A stretch of DNA of 41,367 nucleotides, from positions 1 to 41,367 of the forward strand of contig JAJTDK010000005.1 of the NCBI GenBank assembly GCA_021300495.1, in the 5' to 3' direction. Each line of letters starts with the position of its first letter. Position 1 is the first letter of the stretch. The stretch is from Limnohabitans sp. Lineage in GTDB: Bacteria; Pseudomonadota; Gammaproteobacteria; Burkholderiales; Burkholderiaceae_C. Positions 9,204 through 18,611 of the stretch are shown one piece after another. Position numbers and translations under genes: made by a program. Under the pieces are notes generated by a model, which was not told the origin of the DNA, ran no database searches, and saw only the letters and a program-made list of their open reading frames with translations.

Positions 9204-10349
9204 ATGTCTGATTTAAGTCTTCAACTGCAGCAGGCCTCAAGCCAACTACCAGTTTCAAGCTATTTCAATGAAGCGCTGTTCCAGCGCGAGCTGAAAACCA
9301 TTTTTCAGCAAGGCCCCAAATATGTGGGCCACCAACTGTCGGTTCCCGAAATCGGGGACTACCACGTGTTGCCCCAAGAATCGGGTGGGCGCGCGCTGGT
9401 TCGCTCCGAGCAAGGCATTGAACTGATCTCCAACATTTGCAGGCACCGCCAAGCCGTGATGTTGCAAGGTCGAGGCTCACTCAACACCCAGCAAAAAGGC
9501 AGTGCCGGTGGCAACATAGTGTGCCCCTTGCACCGCTGGACTTATGCCCCCGAAGGTCAGCTTTTAGGTGCGCCTCATTTCGCACAAGACCCTTGTCTTA
9601 ACCTCCAAAATTATCCGCTTCGCGAGTGGAATGGTTTGTTGTTTGAAGACAATGGGCGCGACATCGAGGCCGACTTGGCCGAAATGGGGCCGCGCGCCGC
9701 ATTAGATTTCACCGGCTTCAAACTCGATCATGTTGAGATGCATCAGTGCAATTACAACTGGAAAACCTTCATCGAGGTTTACCTCGAGGACTACCATGTT
9801 GAGCCGTTCCACCCAGGCCTTGGCAATTTCGTGACTTGCGACGACCTCAGCTGGCAATTCAAAAAAGAATTCTCAGTTCAAACGGTCGGCGTCGCCAATC
9901 GTTTGGGCAAGGCCGGAAGCCCTGTGTACGAACGCTGGCAAAAACAACTCATGCAATACCGTCAAGGTACCGTTCCTGAATATGGCGCTATTTGGCTCAC
10001 CTACTATCCCCACATCATGGTGGAGTGGTATCCGCATGTGCTCACGGTGTCCACACTCCACCCCATCAGCCCCGAGAAAACGCTGAACATGGTGGAGTTT
10101 TATTACCCCGAAGAAATCGTGGCCTTCGAGCGCGATTTTGTAGAAGCCCAAAAAGCGGCCTACATGGAAACATGTTTAGAAGACGATGAAATTGCAGAAC
10201 GCATGGATGCGGGCCGCAAAGCTCTGATGCAGCGGGGCGACAACGAAGTGGGGCCTTACCAGAGTCCTATGGAAGACGGCATGCAACATTTTCACGAGTG
10301 GTATCGCAACAAGATGAGCACATCGATGAACGAAGCTTCAAGCGACTAA
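9204..10349 (+). CDS. Rieske [2Fe-2S] aromatic ring-hydroxylating oxygenase alpha-subunit family protein
   Basis: Rieske motif CRHRQ...CPLHRWTY; C-terminal catalytic-domain residues in NWKTFIEVYLEDYHVEPFHPGL. Confidence 0.9.
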   Translation: MSDLSLQLQQASSQLPVSSYFNEALFQRELKTIFQQGPKYVGHQLSVPEIGDYHVLPQESGGRALVRSEQGIELISNICRHRQAVMLQGRGSLNTQQKGSAGGNIVCPLHRWTYAPEGQLLGAPHFAQDPCLNLQNYPLREWNGLLFEDNGRDIEADLAEMGPRAALDFTGFKLDHVEMHQCNYNWKTFIEVYLEDYHVEPFHPGLGNFVTCDDLSWQFKKEFSVQTVGVANRLGKAGSPVYERWQKQLMQYRQGTVPEYGAIWLTYYPHIMVEWYPHVLTVSTLHPISPEKTLNMVEFYYPEEIVAFERDFVEAQKAAYMETCLEDDEIAERMDAGRKALMQRGDNEVGPYQSPMEDGMQHFHEWYRNKMSTSMNEASSD

Positions 10350-10354
10350 GTTGC

Positions 10355-11233
10355 ATGCAAGCACTTTGGATGGTTTTAGCCTCTCTGATTTTTTCAATCA
10401 TGAGTGTGTGTGTGAAATTTGCAGCAGTGCATTTCAGCACCTTTGAATTGGTTTTCTATCGCGGCGCCATTGGCACCTTGCTCATGGCCTATGTCTGTCA
10501 GCGCAAAGGCATTTCACTTCTAACACGAGTGCCCAAAATGCACACTTGGCGAGCGTTCACAGGGGTGGTGTCTTTGGCTGCATGGTTTTATGCCATTGCT
10601 TATCTGCCCTTGGCCACAGCCATGACTTTGAACTACATGAGTGGCATTTGGGTGGCTGCTTTTTTGGTGGGCGCCACGCTTTGGAAAGGCCATCTTCTGG
10701 ATGTGAAGCGCCAGTTGCCTGTGGTGCTCAGTATTGTGATCAGCTTTTTGGGTGTGGTCATGATTCTCAGACCCACCATCGAACAAAACCAAGTGATTGC
10801 AGGATTGGTAGGCTTAGCCTCCGGCATGATTGCCGCAATGGCCTACATTCAAGTCGCTGAACTTGGCAGAGAAGGCGAGCCTGTTGAGCGCACAGTCTTT
10901 TATTTTTCCTTGGCAGCCGCCGCATCTGGCGCACTTGTGATGCTGTTCACAGGCATCAGCGAATGGGTCTGGACAGAAGCTTGGCTGTTATTGCCCATTG
11001 GCATCTTGGCCGCATTGGGCCAATGGTGCATGACCCGCGCCTACAACGATGGGGCCACCATGGTGGCCGCTAACTTGCAATACTCTGGCATTGTATTTTC
11101 AGCCTTGTTTGGCTTGTTTTTATTTGGCGATCAAATACCATGGATCGGTTGGGGTGGTATTGTGATCATTGTTTTAAGTGGCATTGCAGCCACCGCCTTA
11201 AGCGGCAAAAACAAGGCAAGCACACCCTCTTAA
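10355..11233 (+). CDS. DMT-family transporter (EamA domain)
   Basis: MQALWMVLASLIFSIMSVCVKFAAVHFSTFELVFYRGAIG..., about 10 hydrophobic segments, two EamA-like halves. Confidence 0.85.
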   Translation: MQALWMVLASLIFSIMSVCVKFAAVHFSTFELVFYRGAIGTLLMAYVCQRKGISLLTRVPKMHTWRAFTGVVSLAAWFYAIAYLPLATAMTLNYMSGIWVAAFLVGATLWKGHLLDVKRQLPVVLSIVISFLGVVMILRPTIEQNQVIAGLVGLASGMIAAMAYIQVAELGREGEPVERTVFYFSLAAAASGALVMLFTGISEWVWTEAWLLLPIGILAALGQWCMTRAYNDGATMVAANLQYSGIVFSALFGLFLFGDQIPWIGWGGIVIIVLSGIAATALSGKNKASTPS

Positions 11234-11264
11234 TTGCAAACTGACAACGACCGAAGGAATCAAC

Positions 11265-12125
11265 ATGCACACCACTCTCATTTCTGTTCAACAACTCAAA
11301 GACTTGCAAACTTCTGGCAAAGCTTTCATGGTGTTTGATTGCACCGGCGACCTCATGAAACCCGAAATGGCGGACACCTTGTTTGCCACGGTTCGCATTC
11401 AGGGTGCACAGCAAGCCCATTTAGATCGCAACCTCAGCACGCACGGTTCTTCGGCCGTCAATGGCGGCAGGCATCCGCTGCCCTCGCGTGAAGAAGTTGC
11501 CACATGGTTAGGCAGCTTAGGTTTTGAAAACCATATGCAGGCTGTGGTGTACGACCGCAATGGCGCCAACTACTGCGGCCGCATGTGGTGGATGATGAAA
11601 TGGTTGGGTCACGATGCAGTGGCCGTTTTAGATGGCGGTCTTCAGGCCTGGGAAGCATCGGGCGGGGCCGTTGAAAAAGGTGCACCTGCAGCGCTCAAGC
11701 CTATCGCCAGCAAGTTTGAATTGAAATCAGCTTTGCGCGAATGGATCAGTACTGATCAATTAGCACCGCAAGTGGGGCACCCCAATTTAACCTTGATCGA
11801 TGCCCGCGCTGGTGCGCGCTATCGCGGCGAAATGGAGCCCCTCGATCCTGTGGCTGGCCACATACCTGGCGCATTAAACAGACCCTTTGCCGAAAACCTT
11901 GGCGCAGATGGCTTCTTCAAATCGCCAGAAGTATTGAGAGCTGAATTTGAAAAGCTTTTAGCAGGCAGAGACCCTGCCACTGTGGTTCACCACTGCGGCA
12001 GTGGCGTCAGTACAGTGCCCAATATTTTGGCCATGGAAATTGCGGGTTTAGGTATCACGCGCTTGTATCCTGGTAGTTGGAGCGAGTGGTGCAACACACC
12101 CGGACTGCCCTGCGCAAAGGGTTAA
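11265..12125 (+). CDS. Thiosulfate/3-mercaptopyruvate-type sulfurtransferase (two rhodanese domains)
   Basis: YDRNGANYCGRMWWMMKWLGHDAVAVLDGGLQAW and active-site loop HHCGSGVST. Confidence 0.9.
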   Translation: MHTTLISVQQLKDLQTSGKAFMVFDCTGDLMKPEMADTLFATVRIQGAQQAHLDRNLSTHGSSAVNGGRHPLPSREEVATWLGSLGFENHMQAVVYDRNGANYCGRMWWMMKWLGHDAVAVLDGGLQAWEASGGAVEKGAPAALKPIASKFELKSALREWISTDQLAPQVGHPNLTLIDARAGARYRGEMEPLDPVAGHIPGALNRPFAENLGADGFFKSPEVLRAEFEKLLAGRDPATVVHHCGSGVSTVPNILAMEIAGLGITRLYPGSWSEWCNTPGLPCAKG

Positions 12126-12135
12126 GAGTGCTGTC

Positions 12136-13002
12136 TCAATGCGCGGTGAAAGAATGCGCCAACACACTGACCGCGCTTACCAACGCAATGCCACTTATCA
12201 GCCAAACAATTTGCGCGGCCGTCTCACGTGAACTTAAACGTTTTTGCAATTGCGGAATTAAATCGGCCAGTGCCACATAAATAAAACTGCTGCTAGCAAT
12301 GGCCAACATGTAGGGCAAAACGCCATGCAGTTGGTCTAGCAACGCGTAGCCAGCCAATCCCCCCAAGGCCGTAATGGCACCCGCCAGAGAGACTTTCAAG
12401 ACGGCTGTTTGCCGGCTTTGGGAGCCCTGGCGCAGCACCACCAAATCGCCCATGTGATGAGGCACTTCGTGGGCCAAAACAGCCAAAGCCGCCACCACGC
12501 CTAACTTCAAATCGACCATGAAGGCAGAGGCAATCAGGACACCATCTCCAAAACAGTGAACGCTGTCGCCAGCTAAGATGGCCCAGCCACCGGCCAGCGG
12601 CTTTGCGTGTGCGCCTTCAACGTGTGATGCATCCGAAGCAGTTGAATGCGCATGATCATGATCATGATCGTGGTGGTGGTCGTGAGCCTCATGGTGATCA
12701 TGGCCATGGTGTGCATCGCCGTGGTGATGCTCGTGGCCGTGGTGCCAGAGCTCTGCCTTATCGAGCAAAAAGAAAAACAACAAACCGAACAACAAGGTCA
12801 TGAACAAGTTGTGGGGTTCTACACCTGCGTCAAAAGCCTCAGGCAACAGGTGCAAAAAAGCTGTTGCAAGCAATGCACCTGCAGCCAAGCTCAGCATGTG
12901 TTGGGTATAGCGACTCACAATGCCAAAACTAAGCCAGGCTGCCAACCAAACACTTCCAATACCAGCGGCCAGGGTACCTAGCAAAATAGCCAATAAGGTC
13001 AT
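12136..13002 (-). CDS. ZIP-family metal transporter with histidine-rich cytoplasmic loop
   Basis: His-rich loop HHGHEHHHGDAHHGHDHHEAHDHHHDHDHDHAHS and TM segment ALAVLAHEVPHHMGDLVVL, typical of ZIP proteins. Confidence 0.9.
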   Translation of the reverse strand: MTLLAILLGTLAAGIGSVWLAAWLSFGIVSRYTQHMLSLAAGALLATAFLHLLPEAFDAGVEPHNLFMTLLFGLLFFFLLDKAELWHHGHEHHHGDAHHGHDHHEAHDHHHDHDHDHAHSTASDASHVEGAHAKPLAGGWAILAGDSVHCFGDGVLIASAFMVDLKLGVVAALAVLAHEVPHHMGDLVVLRQGSQSRQTAVLKVSLAGAITALGGLAGYALLDQLHGVLPYMLAIASSSFIYVALADLIPQLQKRLSSRETAAQIVWLISGIALVSAVSVLAHSFTAH

Positions 13003-13079
13003 TCAAGTTCCAAGTGAAGCTCAGAAAGATGCTGAGCAAAGGCTGAATTATGCATGCCTGCTTGCTTGAAGCCGTTGAA

Positions 13080-15497
13080 TCAAGCTGCTTCTTGAATCAC
13101 AACGTCGACAGGCACCCCCCATAACTCAGCATGCGCTTGCAGGTTTTGGATCTCTTGTTGTGCCCAATGGCCTCGGATGTAGCCCAAAGCCACCACAGTG
13201 CCGGCCTCATAACCCCAACCAGCCGAGGTGACCTCACCCACAAATTGACCTGCCACACTCAATGGTTCACCACCCCACAAATAATGGCGCGCATCTTTCA
13301 CAACAACTTTGACAAGCTTTTTCTCAGGTTTAAATTCTGCTTGTGCTTTTTTGGCCAGCAAGGCTTTCTTGCCTTTAAAGTCGCTTGTCTTATCGAGTTT
13401 CACACCCGCCCACAAACCCGCTTCAAAAGGTGTTTCATCGGGTCCTATTTCAGCACCCCATGCTCTCCTTTGACGCTCGATCCGCAGTGCATCCAACGCG
13501 TAGTAGCCAGCATCTCGCAAGCCTAGGTCTGCGCCTGCACTTTGCAGAGCCAGGTAAACATGACGTGTCATTTCAACAGGCACATACAACTCGTAGCCTG
13601 GGCCGCCCACGTAGCTCATGCGTGCTGCACGCACTTTGGCATAGCCCACATCTATTTCACGCGTGTGTGCAAATGGCAAAGCTTGCGGCGACAAGTCATC
13701 ATGGCAAAGCTTTGACATCAAAGCCAGAGAATTGGGGCCCATCAATGACAAGACACACAGCTGAGTAGAAACATCATCGATGTAGACCCGCATTTCTGGC
13801 GTGACATGGCGCTGCAGCCAATCTAAATCGCGCGTTGTTTGACCCGATCCTGTAATGACCATGAACCGATCAGCACTGAGTCGAATAACAGTGAGATCAC
13901 TTTCAAAGCCGCCTCTGTCGTTGAGCAGCGGGGTGTAAACCATTTTTCCAATGGCCACATTCATTTCGTTGGCGCACATGCTTTGCAAAAACGCCAATGC
14001 ATCTGCACCTCTGACCGAGATTTTTGAAAACGAACTTTGATCGTACAAAGCCACAGCCTCACGGGTGGCTTTTTGTTCAGCTTGCACCCAAGGTAACCAA
14101 TCGGGTGTGTCCAAGGTATCTCGCGCAGGCGGCGCACCTGCAGGTCGGAAATAGTTCGCGCGCTCCCAGCCATTTTTACTGCCAAACTCTGCGCCCTTCG
14201 CTGCCAAAACGTCATACAAAGGCGAGCAACGCAATGGCCGAACCGTCTGCAACTCTTGTCTAGGCCAACGCATGGCATAGTGCAGGCCCAGGGTCTCGGC
14301 GGTGCGTTCAGAGAGTGCCTTTCGATTGCCTGTAAATGCGCCAAACCTGCGCACATCGACATCCCACAAATCAACACTGGGTTCACCACCCACAATCCAC
14401 TCCGCCATCAAGCGCCCTGCACCACCAGAGTTGGCAATGCCTGCTGAATTGAAACCAGCACACACAAAATAGTTTCGAACTTCAGGTGCCTCACCCAAAA
14501 TAAAATTGCCATCGGGCGTGAAACTCTCAGGTCCATTGAGCAACATTTTGACTTTGGCTGTTTCCAAACAAGGCGTGCGGTGAATGGCGTTTTGCATCAA
14601 AATTTCAAACTGATCCCAATCCTCGCCCAGCAACTCAAATTGAAAAGTTGAAGGAATAGGGTGCACATTCCAAGGTTTGGCCACAGGCTCAAAGCCGCCC
14701 ATCACCAGACCACCCACTTCTTCTTTGTAGTAAATGTAGCCATCTGGGTCTCGCACAACGGGCCACATGGGATGGATGCCCTCTATCTTGTCGGTCACAA
14801 TGTAGAAATGCTCGGCAGAATAAAGCGGCACGTTGACACCGGCCAACTGACCAAATTGACGCGCCCATTGGCCCGCACAGTTCACCAAGATATCGCACTG
14901 AATGTCGCCTTGTTTGGTTTTCACACCCTGCACGCGACCTTCATTCAAGTCAACACCTGTGACTTCAATGTCCTCAAAAATTTTGATGCCATGCAGCCTT
15001 GCCCCTTTGGCCAAGGACATGCACAAATCAGCAGGATTGGCCTTGCCGTCTCCAGGAATCCAAATGCCACCTGCTAAGTCATCGGTTCGAAGCAAGGGTG
15101 CACGCTCACCCACCTCTTGTGGCGTGATTTCATGAACCTCCACACCAAAGCTTCTGGCCAAAGCAATTTGTTTTCGCAAAACTTTCATGCGCTCTGGCGT
15201 GCGCGCCACATTCACGCTGCCGCATTGTTTCCAACCTGTGGCTAAGCCCGTTTCTGCTTCTAGCGTTGAATAAAGTTCAATGCCGTACTTGCTCATGCGC
15301 GTCATGTTTCGATTAGGACGCATTTGACCCACCAAGCCAGCCGCATGCCAAGTGGTGCCACTGGTTAACTTGCCCTGCTCTAACAAGACCACATCGGTCT
15401 GACCCAATTTGGCCAAGTGATAAGCCACAGAACAGCCCGCAATGCCACCGCCTACGATGACAATTTTGGCCTGAGTTGGAAAGCTTTGTGTTGCCAT
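13080..15497 (-). CDS. FAD-dependent oxidoreductase fused to GcvT-like domain (dimethylglycine/sarcosine dehydrogenase-like)
   Basis: 805 aa; N-terminal FAD motif IVIVGGGIAGCSVAYHLAKLGQTDVVLLEQGKLTSGTTWHAAGLVG (HAAG flavinylation-like motif); C-terminal aminomethyltransferase-like region (GYYALDALRIERQRRAWGAEIGPDETPFEAGL). Confidence 0.9.
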   Translation of the reverse strand: MATQSFPTQAKIVIVGGGIAGCSVAYHLAKLGQTDVVLLEQGKLTSGTTWHAAGLVGQMRPNRNMTRMSKYGIELYSTLEAETGLATGWKQCGSVNVARTPERMKVLRKQIALARSFGVEVHEITPQEVGERAPLLRTDDLAGGIWIPGDGKANPADLCMSLAKGARLHGIKIFEDIEVTGVDLNEGRVQGVKTKQGDIQCDILVNCAGQWARQFGQLAGVNVPLYSAEHFYIVTDKIEGIHPMWPVVRDPDGYIYYKEEVGGLVMGGFEPVAKPWNVHPIPSTFQFELLGEDWDQFEILMQNAIHRTPCLETAKVKMLLNGPESFTPDGNFILGEAPEVRNYFVCAGFNSAGIANSGGAGRLMAEWIVGGEPSVDLWDVDVRRFGAFTGNRKALSERTAETLGLHYAMRWPRQELQTVRPLRCSPLYDVLAAKGAEFGSKNGWERANYFRPAGAPPARDTLDTPDWLPWVQAEQKATREAVALYDQSSFSKISVRGADALAFLQSMCANEMNVAIGKMVYTPLLNDRGGFESDLTVIRLSADRFMVITGSGQTTRDLDWLQRHVTPEMRVYIDDVSTQLCVLSLMGPNSLALMSKLCHDDLSPQALPFAHTREIDVGYAKVRAARMSYVGGPGYELYVPVEMTRHVYLALQSAGADLGLRDAGYYALDALRIERQRRAWGAEIGPDETPFEAGLWAGVKLDKTSDFKGKKALLAKKAQAEFKPEKKLVKVVVKDARHYLWGGEPLSVAGQFVGEVTSAGWGYEAGTVVALGYIRGHWAQQEIQNLQAHAELWGVPVDVVIQEAA

Positions 15498-15529
15498 GAA
15501 TGAGATCTCCTAATGCGTGTCCTCAACCA

Positions 15530-16372
15530 CTAACCCAAACGAAGTGCTGCAACGCCAGAAAGAATGGCCACAGTCCCTGCAATTCTTTGTCGAGTCCAAA
15601 CTTCTTTCAAAAACCAAGCGCCAATCAGCGCTGCAAAAAAAACCGATGTTTCTCGTAGCGCAGCCACCATGGCCACAGGCGCGACGGTCATGGCCCACAG
15701 TGCAATGGCGTAAGACCCAATGGAGGCAAATGCGCCACCTGATGCGACAGGCCAACGCTTGCGCACATAGGGCCAGACTTGCCCTTTGCGCTGCATGAAA
15801 ACCAAAATGGCAAACGGCCAGCCATCCAATACAAACAACATGCAGATGTATTGCACTACGTGGCCTGAAATGCGCGCGCCTTTGGCATCGATGACGGTGT
15901 AAATGGCAATCAGCACAGCATTGATCAAAGCAAACACGATGGCTTTGCGGTGAGTCCACCACTCGCGCGTAATGCCCAACAACAAAACACCGCCGCTGAT
16001 ACAAGCTACACCCAACCAAGCCAACGGTGTCAAGTCTTCACCGATGAATGCAAAGGATGTAAGTGCCACCAACATGGGCGCAGTACCCCGCATCAAAGGA
16101 TATGTGAGCCCCAGTTCACCATGACGATAGGCTCCGGCTAACGCAAAGTAATAACCGACGTGAACCACCAAGGAGCCCAAGATATAAGGCCAAGATTCTG
16201 CAGGCGGTGGGCCAACATACAAACAGACAGGAAGGGCCAACAGCGAGCACAGGACATGGATCAGGGCCGTGTCTAGGGTTTTGTCGGAGCTAGACTTCAC
16301 AAGCGCGTTCCAGCTGGCGTGAAGCAGTGCCCCAAAAAGGACCAATAACAAAACGGGCCAAGTCATGGCCAT
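15530..16372 (-). CDS. DMT-family transporter (EamA domain)
   Basis: MAMTWPVLLLVLFGALLHASWNALVKSSSDKTLDTALIHVLCSL..., EamA-like hydrophobic pattern. Confidence 0.85.
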   Translation of the reverse strand: MAMTWPVLLLVLFGALLHASWNALVKSSSDKTLDTALIHVLCSLLALPVCLYVGPPPAESWPYILGSLVVHVGYYFALAGAYRHGELGLTYPLMRGTAPMLVALTSFAFIGEDLTPLAWLGVACISGGVLLLGITREWWTHRKAIVFALINAVLIAIYTVIDAKGARISGHVVQYICMLFVLDGWPFAILVFMQRKGQVWPYVRKRWPVASGGAFASIGSYAIALWAMTVAPVAMVAALRETSVFFAALIGAWFLKEVWTRQRIAGTVAILSGVAALRLG

Positions 16373-16373
16373 C

Positions 16374-16925
16374 TCAGTCTTTCAACGCACAGCGTCTTGC
16401 AATTTGCATGTAATGGGAAAGTTCTGGCGTCTGAGTCTCTGGCTGTTTGGCCAAGTCATCCCAGAGTCTCAAACGAACTGCATCTGAAGCTCCGGGCTCT
16501 TCTATGAATTGTGCAGCTTCTTCTGCAGTAAAAATTCCACCTTGCAGTTTCAAGCTTCGCTTGGAGTCTTCAGACAAAGCACCATAGTATTCAGGACGCG
16601 TGGCGCACAAATATCGTTTGGCGTCCACATGACGCTGAACAACATCAATTACAGCTTCAGAGAAAAGTCCGCGCAAAAAGGGAACAACGCGGTATTGATG
16701 CACGTCATCGACACCCTGCATGCTGGGCGTTTCTCCCAAGTCATGCAGCAAATGCCCCAAGTCGTGCAGAAAAGCCGCCGTGACCAATTCGTCGCTAGCT
16801 TCCTCTTGCTCACCCAAGTGAGCTGACTGTAAAGCATGCTGAAGTTGTGTCACAGGCTCACCGCTGTACTGCTCATGCCCGCGTTGTTGAAACAACGCTT
16901 CGATGTCGTTAAGTGTCAAGGCCAT
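16374..16925 (-). CDS. phnZ: HD-domain protein of the phosphonate-degradation-associated family (PhnZ/TmpB-like mixed-valent diiron oxygenase)
   Basis: 183 aa; EQYSGEPVTQLQHALQSAHLGEQEEASDELVTAAFLHDLGHLLHD ... RHVDAKRYLCATRPEYYGALSEDSKRSLKLQGG ... RLWDDLAKQPE, matching my recollection of PhnZ proteins; operonic with phnA/phnY. Confidence 0.8.
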   Translation of the reverse strand: MALTLNDIEALFQQRGHEQYSGEPVTQLQHALQSAHLGEQEEASDELVTAAFLHDLGHLLHDLGETPSMQGVDDVHQYRVVPFLRGLFSEAVIDVVQRHVDAKRYLCATRPEYYGALSEDSKRSLKLQGGIFTAEEAAQFIEEPGASDAVRLRLWDDLAKQPETQTPELSHYMQIARRCALKD

Positions 16926-16951
16926 GGTACCAATATGCTCTCATTAATGAA

Positions 16952-18607
16952 TTAATCGGTTAAAAGATCAGGCTGTTTAAGCCGAGTGCTTGTCAGTGCA
17001 CCTGCTTGTTCCAAAATAGGATATGCAATGGAACAAATGTGCGAATTGATGCGTTTCAAATCGCTGATTAAATCAATGTGCAAAGAGCTGGTGCCAATAC
17101 TTTCAGGTGTGTTTTCCTGCAAGCGCGCCAAATGACGATTGGCGTATTCATGCTCTAGATTTCTAAATTGCACTTTTTGCTCCAACAGTGCTTCTGCATT
17201 ACGAACTCCACCCTCTAAGAAAACACTCATACCCAACTGCAAATTGGCCACCAAGCGTTGGTGCAAATCGTCGATTTCTGCAAAACCAGCTTCTGAGAAA
17301 TTTCGACCTTTGGCTATTTTTTTGTCTTCAATGTCTTGAAGCACTCGCTCAATGATGTCGCCCACTTGTTCCATATTGATGGCAAATGACATGATATCGG
17401 CCCAACGCTGTCCCTCTCTTTGCGACAAAGCCTCACGTGAAATTTGCGTCAAATAAAATTTGATAGCGGAATACAAATCATCCACACCATCGTCCATTTC
17501 ACGCAATTTAGCAGCCAGTAAAGCATCGTTGTTTTGAATCACTGGCACGATACCGCGCAACATTGTCTCCACCACATCAGCTTGGTGCAAAGCTTCACGC
17601 GCCGCACAGGAAATGGCCAAGGAAGGCGTTGATAAAGCTGTAGGGTCAAGATATTTGGGCTGAACTTTGTTGTTATCGACCTCAACGGAAGGCAAGTATT
17701 GGGTCAACAACTTACCAACTTTTCCCGTAAACATGATCATTGACATTGCAAGTAGCATATTGAACAAGAAATGAAAACTCACCACAGCATCAAACCCTAG
17801 GGCTTGAATATCGTCTGCAAAAGGTATGTACATACTTAAAAAAGGAATAGCCAGCGTACAACCAAGCGCTTTAAAGATTAAATTCCCCAAGGGCACACGC
17901 CGTACATCAGCAGATGATTTGGACATGGTTAAAAAAGCCAGTAAGCCACTGCCCAAATTGGCACCCAAGACCAAACTCAAGGCCATGGACATGGACACTA
18001 CTTGTGTATGGCACAGCGTTGCTGTCAATAGGACCATGGCCAAACTAGAATACGAGACGACCGTTAAAAGTGCACCAATCAAAATCAAAATAACTGGGTC
18101 GTTGGGCAAAACGCTGAGCAACACATGCATGCCATGCGACTGAGTAATAGGCGTTGTTGCTTCAACAATCAAGTGCAATGCCAGGGTCATCAAACCCAAA
18201 CCAATCGATACGCGACCCCAACGGCCCCACGTATTGTTTTGATTGGCAACAAACACCACTACGCCCAGCACAATCAACAAGGGAGACAACCAACTTAAAT
18301 CAAATGAGAACATTAAGGCCATCAAGCTGGTGCCGACATCAGCACCAAGCATCATGATGAGTGCCGTTGACGTGAGAAATATACCCTGCCCAACAAAAGA
18401 GCTCACAATCAAACAAGTTGCGGTACTAGATTGCAACAGGCTACTAACCCCCAAACCTGATACAAAAGCCAAAGCAGGCTTATTCATGCTGCTGGCCAAC
18501 AAATCTCGCAGAGAACCGCCTAAAACTCGCAAGATGCCTGTACGCACGGTGTGCGTGCCCCACACCAAAAGTGCAATGGCTGCCAGCAAGTTCAATAAGT
18601 TGTACAT
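16952..18607 (-). CDS. Na/Pi cotransporter family protein with C-terminal PhoU-like domain
   Basis: Na/Pi repeats SGLGVSSLLQSSTATCLIVSSFVGQG and GALLTVVSYSSLAMVLLTATL, then a soluble helical PhoU-like region. Start at 18607 (MYNLLNLLAAIALLVWGTHTVRTG). Confidence 0.9.
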   Translation of the reverse strand: MYNLLNLLAAIALLVWGTHTVRTGILRVLGGSLRDLLASSMNKPALAFVSGLGVSSLLQSSTATCLIVSSFVGQGIFLTSTALIMMLGADVGTSLMALMFSFDLSWLSPLLIVLGVVVFVANQNNTWGRWGRVSIGLGLMTLALHLIVEATTPITQSHGMHVLLSVLPNDPVILILIGALLTVVSYSSLAMVLLTATLCHTQVVSMSMALSLVLGANLGSGLLAFLTMSKSSADVRRVPLGNLIFKALGCTLAIPFLSMYIPFADDIQALGFDAVVSFHFLFNMLLAMSMIMFTGKVGKLLTQYLPSVEVDNNKVQPKYLDPTALSTPSLAISCAAREALHQADVVETMLRGIVPVIQNNDALLAAKLREMDDGVDDLYSAIKFYLTQISREALSQREGQRWADIMSFAINMEQVGDIIERVLQDIEDKKIAKGRNFSEAGFAEIDDLHQRLVANLQLGMSVFLEGGVRNAEALLEQKVQFRNLEHEYANRHLARLQENTPESIGTSSLHIDLISDLKRINSHICSIAYPILEQAGALTSTRLKQPDLLTD

Positions 18608-18611
18608 TCTT

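Noticed and set aside
12603-12981. Low-complexity repeats (GATCATGATCATGATCGTGGTGGTGGT) and small plus ORFs
   Set aside because: Explained by His/Asp codon runs of the ZIP transporter's histidine-rich loop; not an independent repeat or gene.
13019-13037. GCTCAG-AAAGATG-CTGAGC hairpin between the ZIP and FAD-GcvT genes
   Set aside because: Short stem with no clear T-run on either strand; insufficient to call a terminator.
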